Source of the DNA: Aerococcus sanguinicola
GTDB taxonomy: Bacteria; Bacillota; Bacilli; Lactobacillales; Aerococcaceae
Direction: 5' to 3'
Assembly (NCBI RefSeq): GCF_008726925.1
Contig: NZ_VYWO01000005.1
Coordinates: forward strand, 94,145-158,144
Length of the DNA: 64,000 bases
Part shown: piece after piece, positions 19,490 through 29,361 of the stretch
Position numbering within the stretch: the stretch's first letter is position 1
How the letters are laid out: every line of letters starts with the position of its first letter
Translations under genes and position numbers: made by a program
The notes under the pieces: model-generated
Databases searched by the model: none
Told to the model about the DNA's origin: nothing
What the model saw: only the letters and a program-made list of their open reading frames with translations

Positions 19490-21073
19490 TTATTTTACAT
19501 TTTTAAATACATAGACTGCTTTTCTAGCATTGTCCCATTCTATTGTTTGGTTTTTACCATCTTTAATATCTCCATGACTTGCTCCAAAAGCTTTGGCAAT
19601 GTTTGAAATTGAAGCATGAATTCTTCCATTTATAATCACTGGCTTAACATCTGAATTGTAGACCTTTCCATCTGAATCTTTCATAACACCAGTATCAATA
19701 TTTAGTCTTAATGTCTTTTTTGCTAAGATATTATTCTCTTTATTTGAGAAAATAGCTTCACGAGTAGAGTTGTCATATTCAACATTAAAACCTAGAGTAT
19801 AGGCAATATATCTTACTGGAATCATAGTTCTTCCTTGATCCACATAAGTTTTTACATCCTTGTATACTGTTGTCTTACCATCTTTATTGATAATGTTATA
19901 AAAGTTTTTGTCTACTTGGAAAACTGCAAATTCTTTTTCATCTTTAACTTGTTTTTTGTCTTGTTGTTCCTCTTGTTTTTTCATATTGTTAAGATCAAAT
20001 TGATTTAGGATGTTCTTATCATCAGCTTTCAAAAGTTCGTCCCACTTCTTATCTTGAGATTTCTTATCTTCTTTCTTCTCTTTGTTTTCTTTTTGGAGTT
20101 TTAGAAGTTCATCTAATTTTTTAGATAGGTCTTGGTTTAGATTTTTATCTTTTTCATCTTTAGCTTGTTTCTCAAGTTCTTCTTTCGATTTTTTATTTGC
20201 TTCCTCAATTAACTTCTTTGCTTCTTCAATTTTCTTATCTAACTCTTCTTTTAGCTTTTTAATTTCTTCTTCAGAAGTTTTTTGTTTTTCTTCTAGCTCT
20301 TTAATTTTCTCTTCTAATTCTTTTTTTGTATTTTCAGAAGATTCTTTTAAACTATCAATAGCCTTTTGAAGCTCTTCAATTTTCTTACAACATTCTGACT
20401 TAGAATTTTCTGTCTCTTTCTTTTTAGACTCAAGGTCTTTTATCTTAGTATCTTTTTCATCAAGAGCTTTTTCTAAGTCCTTAATTTTATTATCTTTATC
20501 CTCGATTTCTTTAGTCTTCTTTGCAAGTTCTCCTTCTAAAGACTCAAGCTTTTCTTGCATTTCTTTGATTTTATTTTCGTTTTTGTCGGTCTTCTCTTTC
20601 TCAGCTTCTAACTCCCATTTTGTAGATGAATAATCTTCTTTTAGTTTTGCATTTTCATCTTGTAATCTTTTTAATTCATCTTTAAGCTGAGTAATTTCTG
20701 CTATTAGTCCATCATTATTGGAGTTTTTAAGATTCTCAATTTCTTTATTCAATTGAGCAATCTTATTATCTTTATCTCTAATCTCTTCTTCTAGCTTAGT
20801 CTTTTCTTGTTTTAGTTTTTCTCCATTATCTTTGCAAGATTCTAACTTTTCCTTTAATTCATCTATCTTTGATTGGTCTTCTTTTTTCTTATCATTTAAG
20901 TCTTTAATCTGATTTTCTAAATCACTAATATTACTTATAGAACTTTCTATAACTTTTTTACTACCATCTGTATCATCAGCTTTAGCTAGTACATTAGTAG
21001 TTGAAGTTGATGTTAAAACTAATAAAAGAGCCATAAAAAAGGCTCTTAGTCTGTTCGTATTAAATTTCTTCAT
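19490..21073 (-). CDS. Exported coiled-coil protein with copper-amine-oxidase-like stalk domain
   Basis: 527 residues. Signal peptide LRAFFMALLLVLTSTSTTNVLA, then an unbroken coiled coil of about 300 residues rich in Lys, Glu and Leu with one Cys-Cys pair (SECCKKIEEL). The C-terminal 130 residues match the stalk domain found in copper amine oxidase N-termini and many Firmicutes surface proteins: GRTMIPVRYIAYTLGFNVEYD, VKPVIINGRIHASISNIAKAFGA. It probably spans the cell wall as an extended rod and helps cell contact during mating; this is inference. It overlaps DUF4315 by 14 bases and is followed 14 bases later by the DUF4366 gene. Confidence 0.7.
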   Translation of the reverse strand: MKKFNTNRLRAFFMALLLVLTSTSTTNVLAKADDTDGSKKVIESSISNISDLENQIKDLNDKKKEDQSKIDELKEKLESCKDNGEKLKQEKTKLEEEIRDKDNKIAQLNKEIENLKNSNNDGLIAEITQLKDELKRLQDENAKLKEDYSSTKWELEAEKEKTDKNENKIKEMQEKLESLEGELAKKTKEIEDKDNKIKDLEKALDEKDTKIKDLESKKKETENSKSECCKKIEELQKAIDSLKESSENTKKELEEKIKELEEKQKTSEEEIKKLKEELDKKIEEAKKLIEEANKKSKEELEKQAKDEKDKNLNQDLSKKLDELLKLQKENKEKKEDKKSQDKKWDELLKADDKNILNQFDLNNMKKQEEQQDKKQVKDEKEFAVFQVDKNFYNIINKDGKTTVYKDVKTYVDQGRTMIPVRYIAYTLGFNVEYDNSTREAIFSNKENNILAKKTLRLNIDTGVMKDSDGKVYNSDVKPVIINGRIHASISNIAKAFGASHGDIKDGKNQTIEWDNARKAVYVFKNVK

Positions 21074-21299
21074 TATGAATGTTCTCCTTTTCTTTTAATT
21101 TTTCTTCTCTTTTTCTATCATTAATTTTCTCCATTAATTCTTCCAAGCTAATATTGTTCCTCCTAAGAGTTACAATTATTTCTTCATTTTCAACTTGTAT
21201 TTCTTCGTCGCAAATTTCCTTGTATTTTGCATTTAAATCTTTCAATTTCTCTTCTATTTTTTTCTTTTTATTCCTAATACTTATAAGTTTTCTGTTCAC
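21060..21299 (-). CDS. DUF4315-family small protein
   Basis: 79 residues from a GTG start at 21299, which has AGGGAGA six bases upstream. The longer frame from 21353 would run back into the preceding gene without a ribosome binding site. The protein begins NRKLISIRNKKKKIEEKLKD, a helical hairpin of DUF4315 type (ENEEIIVTLRRNNISLEELME). Function unknown; it is a constant neighbour of the NlpC/P60 and DUF4366 genes in this class of ICE and likely a cytoplasmic part of the secretion system. Confidence 0.75.
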   Translation of the reverse strand: MNRKLISIRNKKKKIEEKLKDLNAKYKEICDEEIQVENEEIIVTLRRNNISLEELMEKINDRKREEKLKEKENIHNEEI

Positions 21300-21313
21300 A
21301 TAATATCTCCCTT

Positions 21314-23893
21314 CTATCTTGGTCTTCCAAAACCATAAAAGTGTGATTTCCAATATTTTGAATTTATTGATGTGTATTGAATTGGATCTCCTGCGTGAAT
21401 CATCATTCCGTTACCTGCGTATATTCCTACGTGAGATATTGGAGTTCCACTGTTATATGTTGAGTGGAAAAATATAATATCTCCAGGTTGAGCTTCACTT
21501 GGACTTACTGGATTACAATAGTCTTTGTATATTCTCCATGCAGTTGTTCTTGGCATTCTCTTTACACCAGACTTTGTAAATGACCAACATACAAAACCTG
21601 AACAGTCAAAGTTAGATGGTCCACTTGCTCCAAACACATATCTTTTGCCTATATGTTTTTCTGCTTCATTAAAAAGATCCTTTGCAGTAGCTGAATCAAA
21701 AGCAAGACCAGGATTTCCAAAGTTTGGATTATCTACTATTTCTCCTAAGTCCCCATTACCTGATCCAAAAACATCTCCCATATTTCCCTTAGCTTCAAGA
21801 AGAGCTTCATAATGAACTACATTGTCTGGATAATCTTTAAATATTTCCCTAACAACTTCATCCATTTCTTTTTTCTTTAAAGTTACAATTAACTTTTTAT
21901 ATTCGTACTCTTCTTTTTCATAGCTAGTATAAGGATTACCACGACTATCATATCTTGTTCTTGCTACTGTTCTTGTTCTAATTTCAATTTCTTCCTTAAA
22001 ATCAAGCTTATACATCTTATCGAAAAGATCTTTTAAAATTCCTTTTACTTCAGATGCTGATTTTACTTCTCCACATCTTGAAGTTATATAGGATAAAAGT
22101 TCATGGGTATTATGACCAATTTCTCCTTCTTTGTTTATGATATATTCGTCATATCCAGGATGACTTGTTTTCACACTTTCGATTTGTGATTGTAGGTCAT
22201 ACTCCATTGATGAAAATTCTTGATTAACTTCACTTAGAACTGTATCTTGTGATAGGTATGTTGTTGTCATTACTGAGTTTACAGAGTTACTTAATCCACT
22301 CATACCAACACTTCCACCACCAATCATGATTGATAGCATAAGACCTAGTCCTATTACTAGAAATAGAACCATCTTACTTTTTCTTACGATTAGCTCTTTA
22401 GAAGCCTTACCTAAACTTAAAATAGCTTTTTTAACCCTATCTACAAGTCTTGTTTCGTGCTTTTTAGCTATCATGCTCTTCATTTGTTTTCTCTGGTAAA
22501 ACTTTTTAAATCTATTTTTCTTTATATAGGCATCTGACTTTTTTAAATCTTCCAAGCTACTTTTAAACTCCAACTTGCTTTTTCTCTTTCTTATTTTCTT
22601 ATCAAGTTTAGATAGCTTTTTTAAGGACTTTTTCTTTTTGTCTAACTTATACTTCCTTATTCCATGCTGGAGTTTAGAGCTTACATTAGCGACTTTTTCT
22701 CCAGATTCTACACCAGTATTGTCAGATCCTGAACTTAGATAATCTCTCACTAACTCTGATGACTTAGCTCCAGATAATAAAACCCCAGAAGATAGACTTC
22801 CTTTAGTTTTGTTTTTTAAGATATTATCCTTTAGCTTACTTTTAGACTTTTCAAGCTCTCCAATCTTTTTATCTGAGATAAAGTCTTTAACATCTTGTGT
22901 CTTCTTAGAATCTTTCGTTGTAACTTTCTTCGATTCATTTTTTAAGTTATCAATTTTCTTGCGAGTAAATTTATCACTTTCATAATTTTTTCTCTTATAG
23001 TAAGTCTTCTTTTTATTAACTTTCTTTTGTTCTGAAGATTTAAGGCTTGTTTCTTTTTCATCCTTTATAAATTCTTGATTATTGTCTTTAAGCTCAGAAT
23101 TGTCAAAAGTCTTATCTGTATCAACTTCGCTTGGCTTATTTTCTTTATCTATCTCTTTAGAAATTTTTTCCTTATCTCTAAACTTCTTTTCTTGATAAAG
23201 TTTCTGCTTTTGCTTTTTATCAATATTAGTATTACTTTCGTTCTTACTTACTTCATCTTTAACAAGCTTATCTTTTCTATATATTCTCTTACTTTTCTTT
23301 GCTTCGATAGGTTTATCTTCGCTTGTGTGGATTCGCTTAGACTCTCTCTCTTTAATTTTGTCTTGGAATTTATCCTTACTATGGATAAGTTTATCCTCAT
23401 AATTTTTAAGAACTTGTCTTTTACTTGATGCCTTCTTATTGCTTTTTTGTTGAGCCTTAGCTGAAATATCATCTGTTGTTAATTTATTAGAATTAATATT
23501 TCTACTGTTTTCACTATCAAAATCAACTTTTTTAAAGTCTACATCTAACTCTTCATCAAGTTTAAAGCTTTCATCTGTCCTTATTTCAAGATTAGCTTGT
23601 TTTGTTTCTTCAACCTTATCCTTATTATCTAAAACTTCTTTTCTAATTCTTTCCTTATTTTTAGACTTCTGATAATCTTTTAGTTTATCTTGTTTTTGAT
23701 CTTTAGCTGATACATTCTCTTGAATAAGTTTAGATTCTTTTTCTGAAATTTTATCTCCGAACCTATCCTTAGTCTTAATAATTTTATTGGTATAATCATC
23801 TGAATGAACAAGTTTACTATCAATATTCTTTTCAGGAGCGTCCCTATTTCGTATAATTTTCTTTTGAAAATCTTTTTTTAGTTTTTTATCCAT
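21314..23893 (-). CDS. NlpC/P60 peptidoglycan hydrolase of the conjugation machine (CD1107-like)
   Basis: 859 residues. The first 490 or so are lysine-rich and repetitive, with related units such as KDRFGDKISEKESKLIQ and KDKFQDKIKERESKRIH. One membrane helix lies near residue 515 (VLFLVIGLGLMLSIMIGG). The outer part has a conserved CD1107-type domain and ends in an NlpC/P60 domain with catalytic cysteine in NFDCSGFVCW near residue 764 and histidine in SHVGIYAGNGMMIHAG. It cuts peptidoglycan peptide cross-links and opens the wall for the secretion channel, like VirB1 and Tn916 Orf14. It lies directly after virB4. The very long cytoplasmic basic region is unusual and may bind DNA or the coupling ATPases. 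Confidence 0.88.
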   Translation of the reverse strand: MDKKLKKDFQKKIIRNRDAPEKNIDSKLVHSDDYTNKIIKTKDRFGDKISEKESKLIQENVSAKDQKQDKLKDYQKSKNKERIRKEVLDNKDKVEETKQANLEIRTDESFKLDEELDVDFKKVDFDSENSRNINSNKLTTDDISAKAQQKSNKKASSKRQVLKNYEDKLIHSKDKFQDKIKERESKRIHTSEDKPIEAKKSKRIYRKDKLVKDEVSKNESNTNIDKKQKQKLYQEKKFRDKEKISKEIDKENKPSEVDTDKTFDNSELKDNNQEFIKDEKETSLKSSEQKKVNKKKTYYKRKNYESDKFTRKKIDNLKNESKKVTTKDSKKTQDVKDFISDKKIGELEKSKSKLKDNILKNKTKGSLSSGVLLSGAKSSELVRDYLSSGSDNTGVESGEKVANVSSKLQHGIRKYKLDKKKKSLKKLSKLDKKIRKRKSKLEFKSSLEDLKKSDAYIKKNRFKKFYQRKQMKSMIAKKHETRLVDRVKKAILSLGKASKELIVRKSKMVLFLVIGLGLMLSIMIGGGSVGMSGLSNSVNSVMTTTYLSQDTVLSEVNQEFSSMEYDLQSQIESVKTSHPGYDEYIINKEGEIGHNTHELLSYITSRCGEVKSASEVKGILKDLFDKMYKLDFKEEIEIRTRTVARTRYDSRGNPYTSYEKEEYEYKKLIVTLKKKEMDEVVREIFKDYPDNVVHYEALLEAKGNMGDVFGSGNGDLGEIVDNPNFGNPGLAFDSATAKDLFNEAEKHIGKRYVFGASGPSNFDCSGFVCWSFTKSGVKRMPRTTAWRIYKDYCNPVSPSEAQPGDIIFFHSTYNSGTPISHVGIYAGNGMMIHAGDPIQYTSINSKYWKSHFYGFGRPR

Positions 23894-23900
23894 ATCACAC

Positions 23901-24161
23901 CTACTTAGCTTCTTCTGGTTTTGTTGTCATTAGCTTATATAGCATGGTATCTTTAGGAAATTTATCTATAAAGGGAACAATAGTATTCCCGAAGAATAAT
24001 AGTCCCTCACCTGCGTTTGAATTAGTAATATAGTTTAACTGATAAGGCGATATTTTTAATTTCTTAGCAAGTATATCTCTATCTCCAGATGCTTGATTTA
24101 ACATTAGAACAAAGTCTGTATTATCAAAGATATTTTCAATTTCCTGACTTGTTAAAAGGTC
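23901..24161 (-). CDS. virB4: VirB4-like ATPase gene, exon 2
   Basis: The last 86 codons of virB4. Reading starts at 24161 with DLLTSQEIENIFDNTDFVLM, which continues the conserved GITQNVK end of exon 1 (QNVKDLL is the uninterrupted form in the family). It also contains SPYQLNYITNSNAGEGLLFFGN and ends KLMTTKPEEAK. The longer free frame from 24269 starts inside intron RNA and is not a real gene. The NlpC/P60 gene follows after seven bases. Confidence 0.85.
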   Translation of the reverse strand, partial: DLLTSQEIENIFDNTDFVLMLNQASGDRDILAKKLKISPYQLNYITNSNAGEGLLFFGNTIVPFIDKFPKDTMLYKLMTTKPEEAK

Positions 24162-26596
24162 GGCGGGTAGGGCAAAGGCGCCTACTACAAAGTAGCGGTT
24201 TCCTAGACCCTCCCACAGAACCGAACGTACCCCTCTCGAGGTATTCGGCTCCCCATTAGTAATTAACATATTAGTTTAGTGTTCATGTATTTCTTTATGA
24301 CACTTGTTACAGACTACAAGTGTTTTTCTTCTTTTCTCTTTCATTGCTTGTTCCCAATTGGAATCGCCTAAGTCTTTTAGGTTCTTAACCACATGAACCT
24401 CATAGAGTTCAGCATTTTTACAACCACACAATTCGCAGGTTTTGGCATTCAATCTCTGTCTAATAGTCGTTTTCCAATTAAATTTCTTTCTAACGAAAAT
24501 TATATCTTCAACCTTTCCACCTTTGCAGTCTGCTATTTTAACGGGCTTCACACGTTTTGTTCCTGCTTTTGTTTCATAGGGTACAGACCATGTTTTCCCG
24601 TCCTTATACTTATTTATGATTTTGCGAATGCTTGTTTTATGCTTGTTTGCTATGGTTTTTAAGCAACTATATTCCATGAGATAACAAAAGTAGTCTAATG
24701 TATGATAGTCAACTGCTAATTTGTAATAATTACATAAACCTCTAGCTTCTGCATTATAATGCTCCACAATTTCAGAATCAGATAAGTTTAAAAGTCCTGC
24801 ACGATGTATTGGATGAATTTCACCATTTTCTTTTTGGCGTATAACTCCTTTATCAAACATAAATTTTTCTATTTTGTCTGAGTGGGGAATTGTAAGGGCA
24901 ACTTTCATATGCAAGGTTCGAGATTGTCGCCATTTTCCATTTTTCATTTTATGCCCTTTGACTTGTTTGTTTCTTCTTACTGAAATATCGTATCCTAAAA
25001 ACCTAACTTTCTCAGAGCTATGAGTGATAAGGGTCTTTTCTTCGCTTAATGTAAGCTTTAGTTCCTCATCTAAAAATTTGGCGATTTCTTCTTTTAAATC
25101 CTTGCAATCTTCTTTTGTACCACAAACTCCAACTAACCAGTCATCAGCGTATCTAACAAAGGTAAATCTTTTGTTATCTTTATTTTTACAAGGTAAAGTT
25201 CTTAATGACTTCTTTTGCTCCTTGTATTGCTTTATTAATTCCTGTCTTTCTTCTTCGTCCGTGGTATTGTCTATCCAATAGGACAAACGTTTCATTTCTT
25301 TATCCACTTCATGGTATTTAGGGCTTTTATATGCTGAACTTGGCTTATCAAAATGAGTACTTATTTCATCAAACTTTTTATCAAGTTCATTAAGGTAGAT
25401 ATTCGCTAAAATTGGTGCACATATTGAACCTTGGGGTGCTCCACTATAGGTTGCATTGTATTGCCAATTTTCAATATAGCCTGCCTTTAAGAATTGACGT
25501 ATTATGTTTAAAAATTTGCTATCTTTAATTTTCCTGCCAAGTATTTCTATTAACTTGTTGTGGTTGATATTATCAAAACAACCTTTAATATCTCCTTCTA
25601 TGAACCACACTACACCTGTAAATTCAGTTTTAATCTGCTTTAATGCTGTATGACAGCTTTTTCCAGGTCTAAATCCATGTGAGTTTTTGTGAAATATTGG
25701 TTCATAGATAGCTTCCAGTATCATTCTGACTACTTCTTGCAACAATTTGTCCCTAAATGTTGGTATGCCCAATGGACGCAATTTACCATTTTGCTTTGGT
25801 ATATATTCTCGTCTTACCGGTTTTGCTTTATAGCTACCATCTTTAAGTGAATTAATCAACTCTTGAACGTATTCGTTACTGAATCCATCTGCTGTATCTT
25901 CATCGATACCTTTTGTTGTTGCTCCTTTGTTTGCATAAAGATTTTGGTAGGCAGCGTGGTAAATATCTTCACGAAGCAAGTATCTGTAAATCCTCGTAAA
26001 CACGCCATCTACATATTTTGTTGAACACTTTTCTATACGCTCTAAAATTTCAAATGTTGGTTTCATTGAGGTTTCTCCTCCCTTTCATTTTTCTGTTTTA
26101 GAATTTACTAACTAGTTCCCTTCGCCATGTAAGAGTTATTAACTCTCTCGGACTACTATGGAACTTCCGTTGCCATATCAAACAAATATGTCTGACTTAG
26201 GCAATCCCCAGTTAATGTTGTGTATAGGTCGTTGAAGATTGTCGGATATGCTTTCGGTCTGTTATGACATGTTCTCATGCCTGTTTCATAACTTTCTTGA
26301 TAGTTACAATGCCGTAAAAGATGACATTGTAGTGTTATAACTAGGGTTTCAGGACTTTTACCCTAACCTGCAAAAAACAGGAACTTAGACCTCACATTCG
26401 ATAAATTCAATCTTATCCTCATATCTTCTTATCATCGGGAAACAGTCGCACCTAAAGTCCTTCGGTGACTAATCCCTTAACTGTCATGCTTTGGTCCCGT
26501 GAAAGTTTCCTTTCAATCGGTAAGACAGTTTGATTTGCACACTATCGTATGCAGTAGCACCTACGCTACTTTACACAACACCCTATCTGGGCGCAC
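24162..26596 (-). mobile_element. Group II intron 2 (Ll.LtrB-like, in virB4)
   Basis: The 5' end at 26596 reads GTGCGCCCAGATAGGGTGTT, identical as far as I recall to the start of the Lactococcus Ll.LtrB intron. Domain V lies at 24217-24251. The 3' end reads CCCTACCCGCC, with the branch adenosine seven bases from the end as in Ll.LtrB, but the last two bases are CC instead of the usual A-pyrimidine. Joining 26597 to 24161 restores QNVK-DLL. About 2.4 kb; encodes an LtrA-like protein. The 26067-26596 stretch is intron RNA with no other gene. Confidence 0.9.
24276..26066 (-). CDS. ltrA: LtrA-like reverse transcriptase/maturase (intron 2)
   Basis: 596 residues, almost the 599 of Lactococcus LtrA and similar along its length: start MKPTFEILERIEKCS, IYRYLLREDIYHAAYQNLYANKG, FIEGDIKGCFDNINH, YSGAPQGSICAPILANIYLNELD, active site FVRYADDWLVG, and ALTHSSEKVRFLGYD-type block (LSEEKTLITHSSEKVRFLGY). 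The C-terminal HNH endonuclease has CELCGC and CNKCHKEIH. All catalytic residues appear present. GGAGGAG precedes ATG 26066. The protein helps the intron fold and splice and copies it into new sites. Confidence 0.93.
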   Translation of the reverse strand: MKPTFEILERIEKCSTKYVDGVFTRIYRYLLREDIYHAAYQNLYANKGATTKGIDEDTADGFSNEYVQELINSLKDGSYKAKPVRREYIPKQNGKLRPLGIPTFRDKLLQEVVRMILEAIYEPIFHKNSHGFRPGKSCHTALKQIKTEFTGVVWFIEGDIKGCFDNINHNKLIEILGRKIKDSKFLNIIRQFLKAGYIENWQYNATYSGAPQGSICAPILANIYLNELDKKFDEISTHFDKPSSAYKSPKYHEVDKEMKRLSYWIDNTTDEEERQELIKQYKEQKKSLRTLPCKNKDNKRFTFVRYADDWLVGVCGTKEDCKDLKEEIAKFLDEELKLTLSEEKTLITHSSEKVRFLGYDISVRRNKQVKGHKMKNGKWRQSRTLHMKVALTIPHSDKIEKFMFDKGVIRQKENGEIHPIHRAGLLNLSDSEIVEHYNAEARGLCNYYKLAVDYHTLDYFCYLMEYSCLKTIANKHKTSIRKIINKYKDGKTWSVPYETKAGTKRVKPVKIADCKGGKVEDIIFVRKKFNWKTTIRQRLNAKTCELCGCKNAELYEVHVVKNLKDLGDSNWEQAMKEKRRKTLVVCNKCHKEIHEH

Positions 26597-28759
26597 TTTT
26601 ACGTTTTGAGTTATGCCTGTTGGAATACCGCCCCATTTTCTAAATCTTTTCCAGATTTCTACTGAATATGAAGCAGTTTGTGGGTCTTTTAATAAAAGGT
26701 GGAACTCATCTATATAGTATCTTGTAGACTTGCTTCCTCTATTAAGGGAAACCTTGTTCCAAACTTGGTCTTGAATTACAAGCATACCTATTTTTTTAAG
26801 TTGTGTTCCTAGCTCTTTTATATCAAAACAGAGCAATTGCCTATTTAGGTCAACATTTGACCTATTATTAAATACATTAAGACTTCCCTTAACATAAATT
26901 TCCATTTCTGTTGCTAGTTTTCTACCAACTCCCTCTTCTTGGGATAGGAGCATATCGTATAAATCTCCTAATATAGGCATATTTTCTGGTTTTGGGTCTT
27001 CAAAATATTTTTGATATATCTTTGGTAAGCACCTATCTATAACAGATTTTTCTGCAGCAGTAAGACCAGATCCTCCTACTACAAGTTCAAGCATAGACAT
27101 TATGAAGTTCGCCTTATCCTTTAAAGGTGCGTCCCCATCTCCATAGTTCATATTTATATCTAGTGGATTTAGGTAGTCCTTTGACTTTGCCGAAACTTTA
27201 ATAACTTCTCCATTAAATTGTTTTACAAGGTTTGAATACTCGCCTTCAGGATCACAAATAATTACATCATCATCTGTGACAAGAATTGCATTTGCCATCT
27301 CTCTTTTTGCCGAGAAAGATTTACCAGAACCTGGTGTTCCTAATATTAGTCCGTTAGGATTCTTTAGTTTCTTCCTATCTGCCATAATCAAGTTTTGGCT
27401 AAGGGCATTTAAGCCATAATACAAGGAATTTGCCGAATCAATAAATAGCTCTTCTGTTGTAAAAGGCATAAATACTGCCGTTGATGATGAAGTTAAAAAT
27501 CTTTTTATCTCGACTTGGTTAACTCCTAGAGGTAAGACAGAAACAAGTCCTTGTTCTTGTTGATGAGATAATCTTTTTACCTGACAATTATGTCTGTTAG
27601 CAATTGATGAGATTTGAGCAATAGTATTTTCTAATTTTTGATTAGTCCTAGCAAAATTCATCATTACTATGGTAACTACAAAGAGCCTTTCATCTCTATT
27701 TTGTAAGTCAGATAACATGGACTTAACATCCGCACCAAAAGTATTTATATCTGAAGGAATAATATCCATATCATATCCAGCACGAACTGCTTTCTTTTGT
27801 TCTTCAATTTTCATTCTATCCAGGTCTGTGTTTTTTCTCTTAATGAGTTTAATAGCTTCTGCTTGTTCAACTACATCTATATGAAAAGCTACATAAATAT
27901 TGTCATCAATATCTAAAAACTCAGATAACATTCTGTCTGATAACTCACTTGCAAGTATTTGAAAATGGCTTACTGCTCCAATGAATTTCCCAAATTTAAA
28001 ATTATTTGCTGGTGCAAAATTAAAGATCTTGGGAGTTATATGTGATTTTGTAGACTCTTTCTTCTTCAAATCTTTATATGAAAAATCAAAGTTCTTGTCT
28101 GGATTTAACATATCGTGAACAAGTCTTAGTCTTTCTTCACCATAAAGACTTTCTGCTCTTACTCCCATAGATTTAAAGTTAGATAAAATATCCACTTCAA
28201 GTCTATTTAACTTTGCCCTTGCTTGCTCTAGGTTATCGGCTTCTGTTGTAAAGGTTATATACTTCATCTTTTTAAGTCCGTTATTGCCTTTTGCAAGTTG
28301 AAGCTTTAACATCTCCCTAAACTCTTTTCTTACATCGTCATAGAAATCTCCCTTGTCAGCAATTTTAATTGCATCTTGTAGGTCTTTATTTCTTCCTAAT
28401 TGATTTACATATGAAAGTTCAATGTGGACACTTGGATCAAAAGAATTTAAAAAGTTGGCAAATTGGTTAAAGATTAAATCTCTATCTTCTTCCAATGCCA
28501 ACTGGTAATTTATATCTTGAAATGAAATTGTCTTTGAATAATTTTTTTCATCTAACTGGCAAATGCCCTCTGGTAACATTCTTATATAGGGAATTGTATC
28601 CTCAACAGTAAATCTCTTTTCCTCTTTCTTTAAAAGTACACTTAGAAGACTATTTGTTGGATCTTTCTTTGTTTTTAGCCTTCTTACTTCCTTTCTGTCT
28701 TTTTTTAATTGTTTTTCCCTTAGATTTAAGTCGCTGATTTGCTTTTTTCTTTGCTTCAA
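26597..28759 (-). CDS. virB4: VirB4-like conjugation ATPase, exon 1
   Basis: 721 residues before the intron, 807 after joining exon 2, the usual length for TraE/VirB4 of Firmicutes ICEs. Walker A GTPGSGKSFSAKREM near residue 475, Walker B-type RYYIDEFHLLL near 690, and TRYYIDE followed by KWGGIPTGITQNVK, where the intron is inserted. It powers pilus/channel assembly at the membrane. The start is TTG at 28759 with a strong AGGAGG six bases before it; the gene overlaps prgI by 110 bases. The visible reading frame continues 11 codons into the intron before a stop, which makes the gene look truncated when the intron is ignored. Confidence 0.9.
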
Positions 28760-29060
28760 GGTATGCCTCCTTTCTTATTCTCTTAGTTGGTTGATAAAAC
28801 TTATGAAGATAGAAAAATCTAAAATATTTTTCAAAGGTTAAGGTGTCTTTTTCATATAAGGTTATAAAAAAGATTGGCAGGGTTACTATTAACATTACAA
28901 TAATTGAAACATCATTAGGTAGATATTTCTTCATAAATAAATAGGTTGGTATGCCAATTAGTCCTGCCACCGAAAAACCTATAAGTTGTCTTTTAGTTAA
29001 GTTAAAGGCAACCTTTGTTTTAATCTTGTCCAAATCTTTTGGTATTGGTACATACGCCAT
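28650..29060 (-). CDS. prgI: PrgI-family T4SS membrane protein (VirB3-like)
   Basis: 136 residues. It begins YVPIPKDLDKIKTKVAFNLTKRQL, the hallmark of PrgI, followed by two membrane helices (IGFSVAGLIGIPTYLFM and VSIIVMLIVTLPIFFITLY) and a basic helical tail. PrgI proteins fill the VirB3 role next to VirB4. The basic tail overlaps the start of virB4 by 110 bases in another frame, which is longer than usual in this class. ATG 29060 is preceded by GGGAG. Confidence 0.87.
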   Translation of the reverse strand: MAYVPIPKDLDKIKTKVAFNLTKRQLIGFSVAGLIGIPTYLFMKKYLPNDVSIIVMLIVTLPIFFITLYEKDTLTFEKYFRFFYLHKFYQPTKRIRKEAYLEAKKKANQRLKSKGKTIKKRQKGSKKAKNKERSNK

Positions 29061-29061
29061 T

Positions 29062-29352
29062 TTATTCTCCCTCTACTTCTTCTTTGGAAAGTTCAAGTAT
29101 ATGGTCATAATTAGATGTTGTTTCTTCTTCTAGGTAGCTAATTCTTTCTTCTAATTCTTCTTGTTTTTCTTCATTTCTATCATTGTATTCTCCTTGATAC
29201 ATAACAAATTCATTGTGACATCTTCCAAGTCTATTTATTCTTTTCTTTAAGTTTCTAATCTCTTCATTTCTTTTTTTCTCTTTTAAGATTTCATAAGTTC
29301 CTCCCAATAAAATTCCAAGTCCTAATAAAGCACAATTTTTCTTTTTTAACAT
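29062..29352 (-). CDS. Small membrane-anchored coiled-coil protein of the T4SS operon
   Basis: 96 residues, not recognised. It has a short hydrophobic N-terminus (CALLGLGILLGGTYEIL) and then a charged coiled coil (RNLKKRINRL, EERISYLEEETTS). It stops one base before prgI begins and starts nine bases after virB6, with GGAGG-type site upstream, so it is translated as part of the secretion operon. A role as an accessory secretion component is inferred from position only. Confidence 0.6.
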   Translation of the reverse strand: MLKKKNCALLGLGILLGGTYEILKEKKRNEEIRNLKKRINRLGRCHNEFVMYQGEYNDRNEEKQEELEERISYLEEETTSNYDHILELSKEEVEGE

Positions 29353-29361
29353 TTATTCCTC

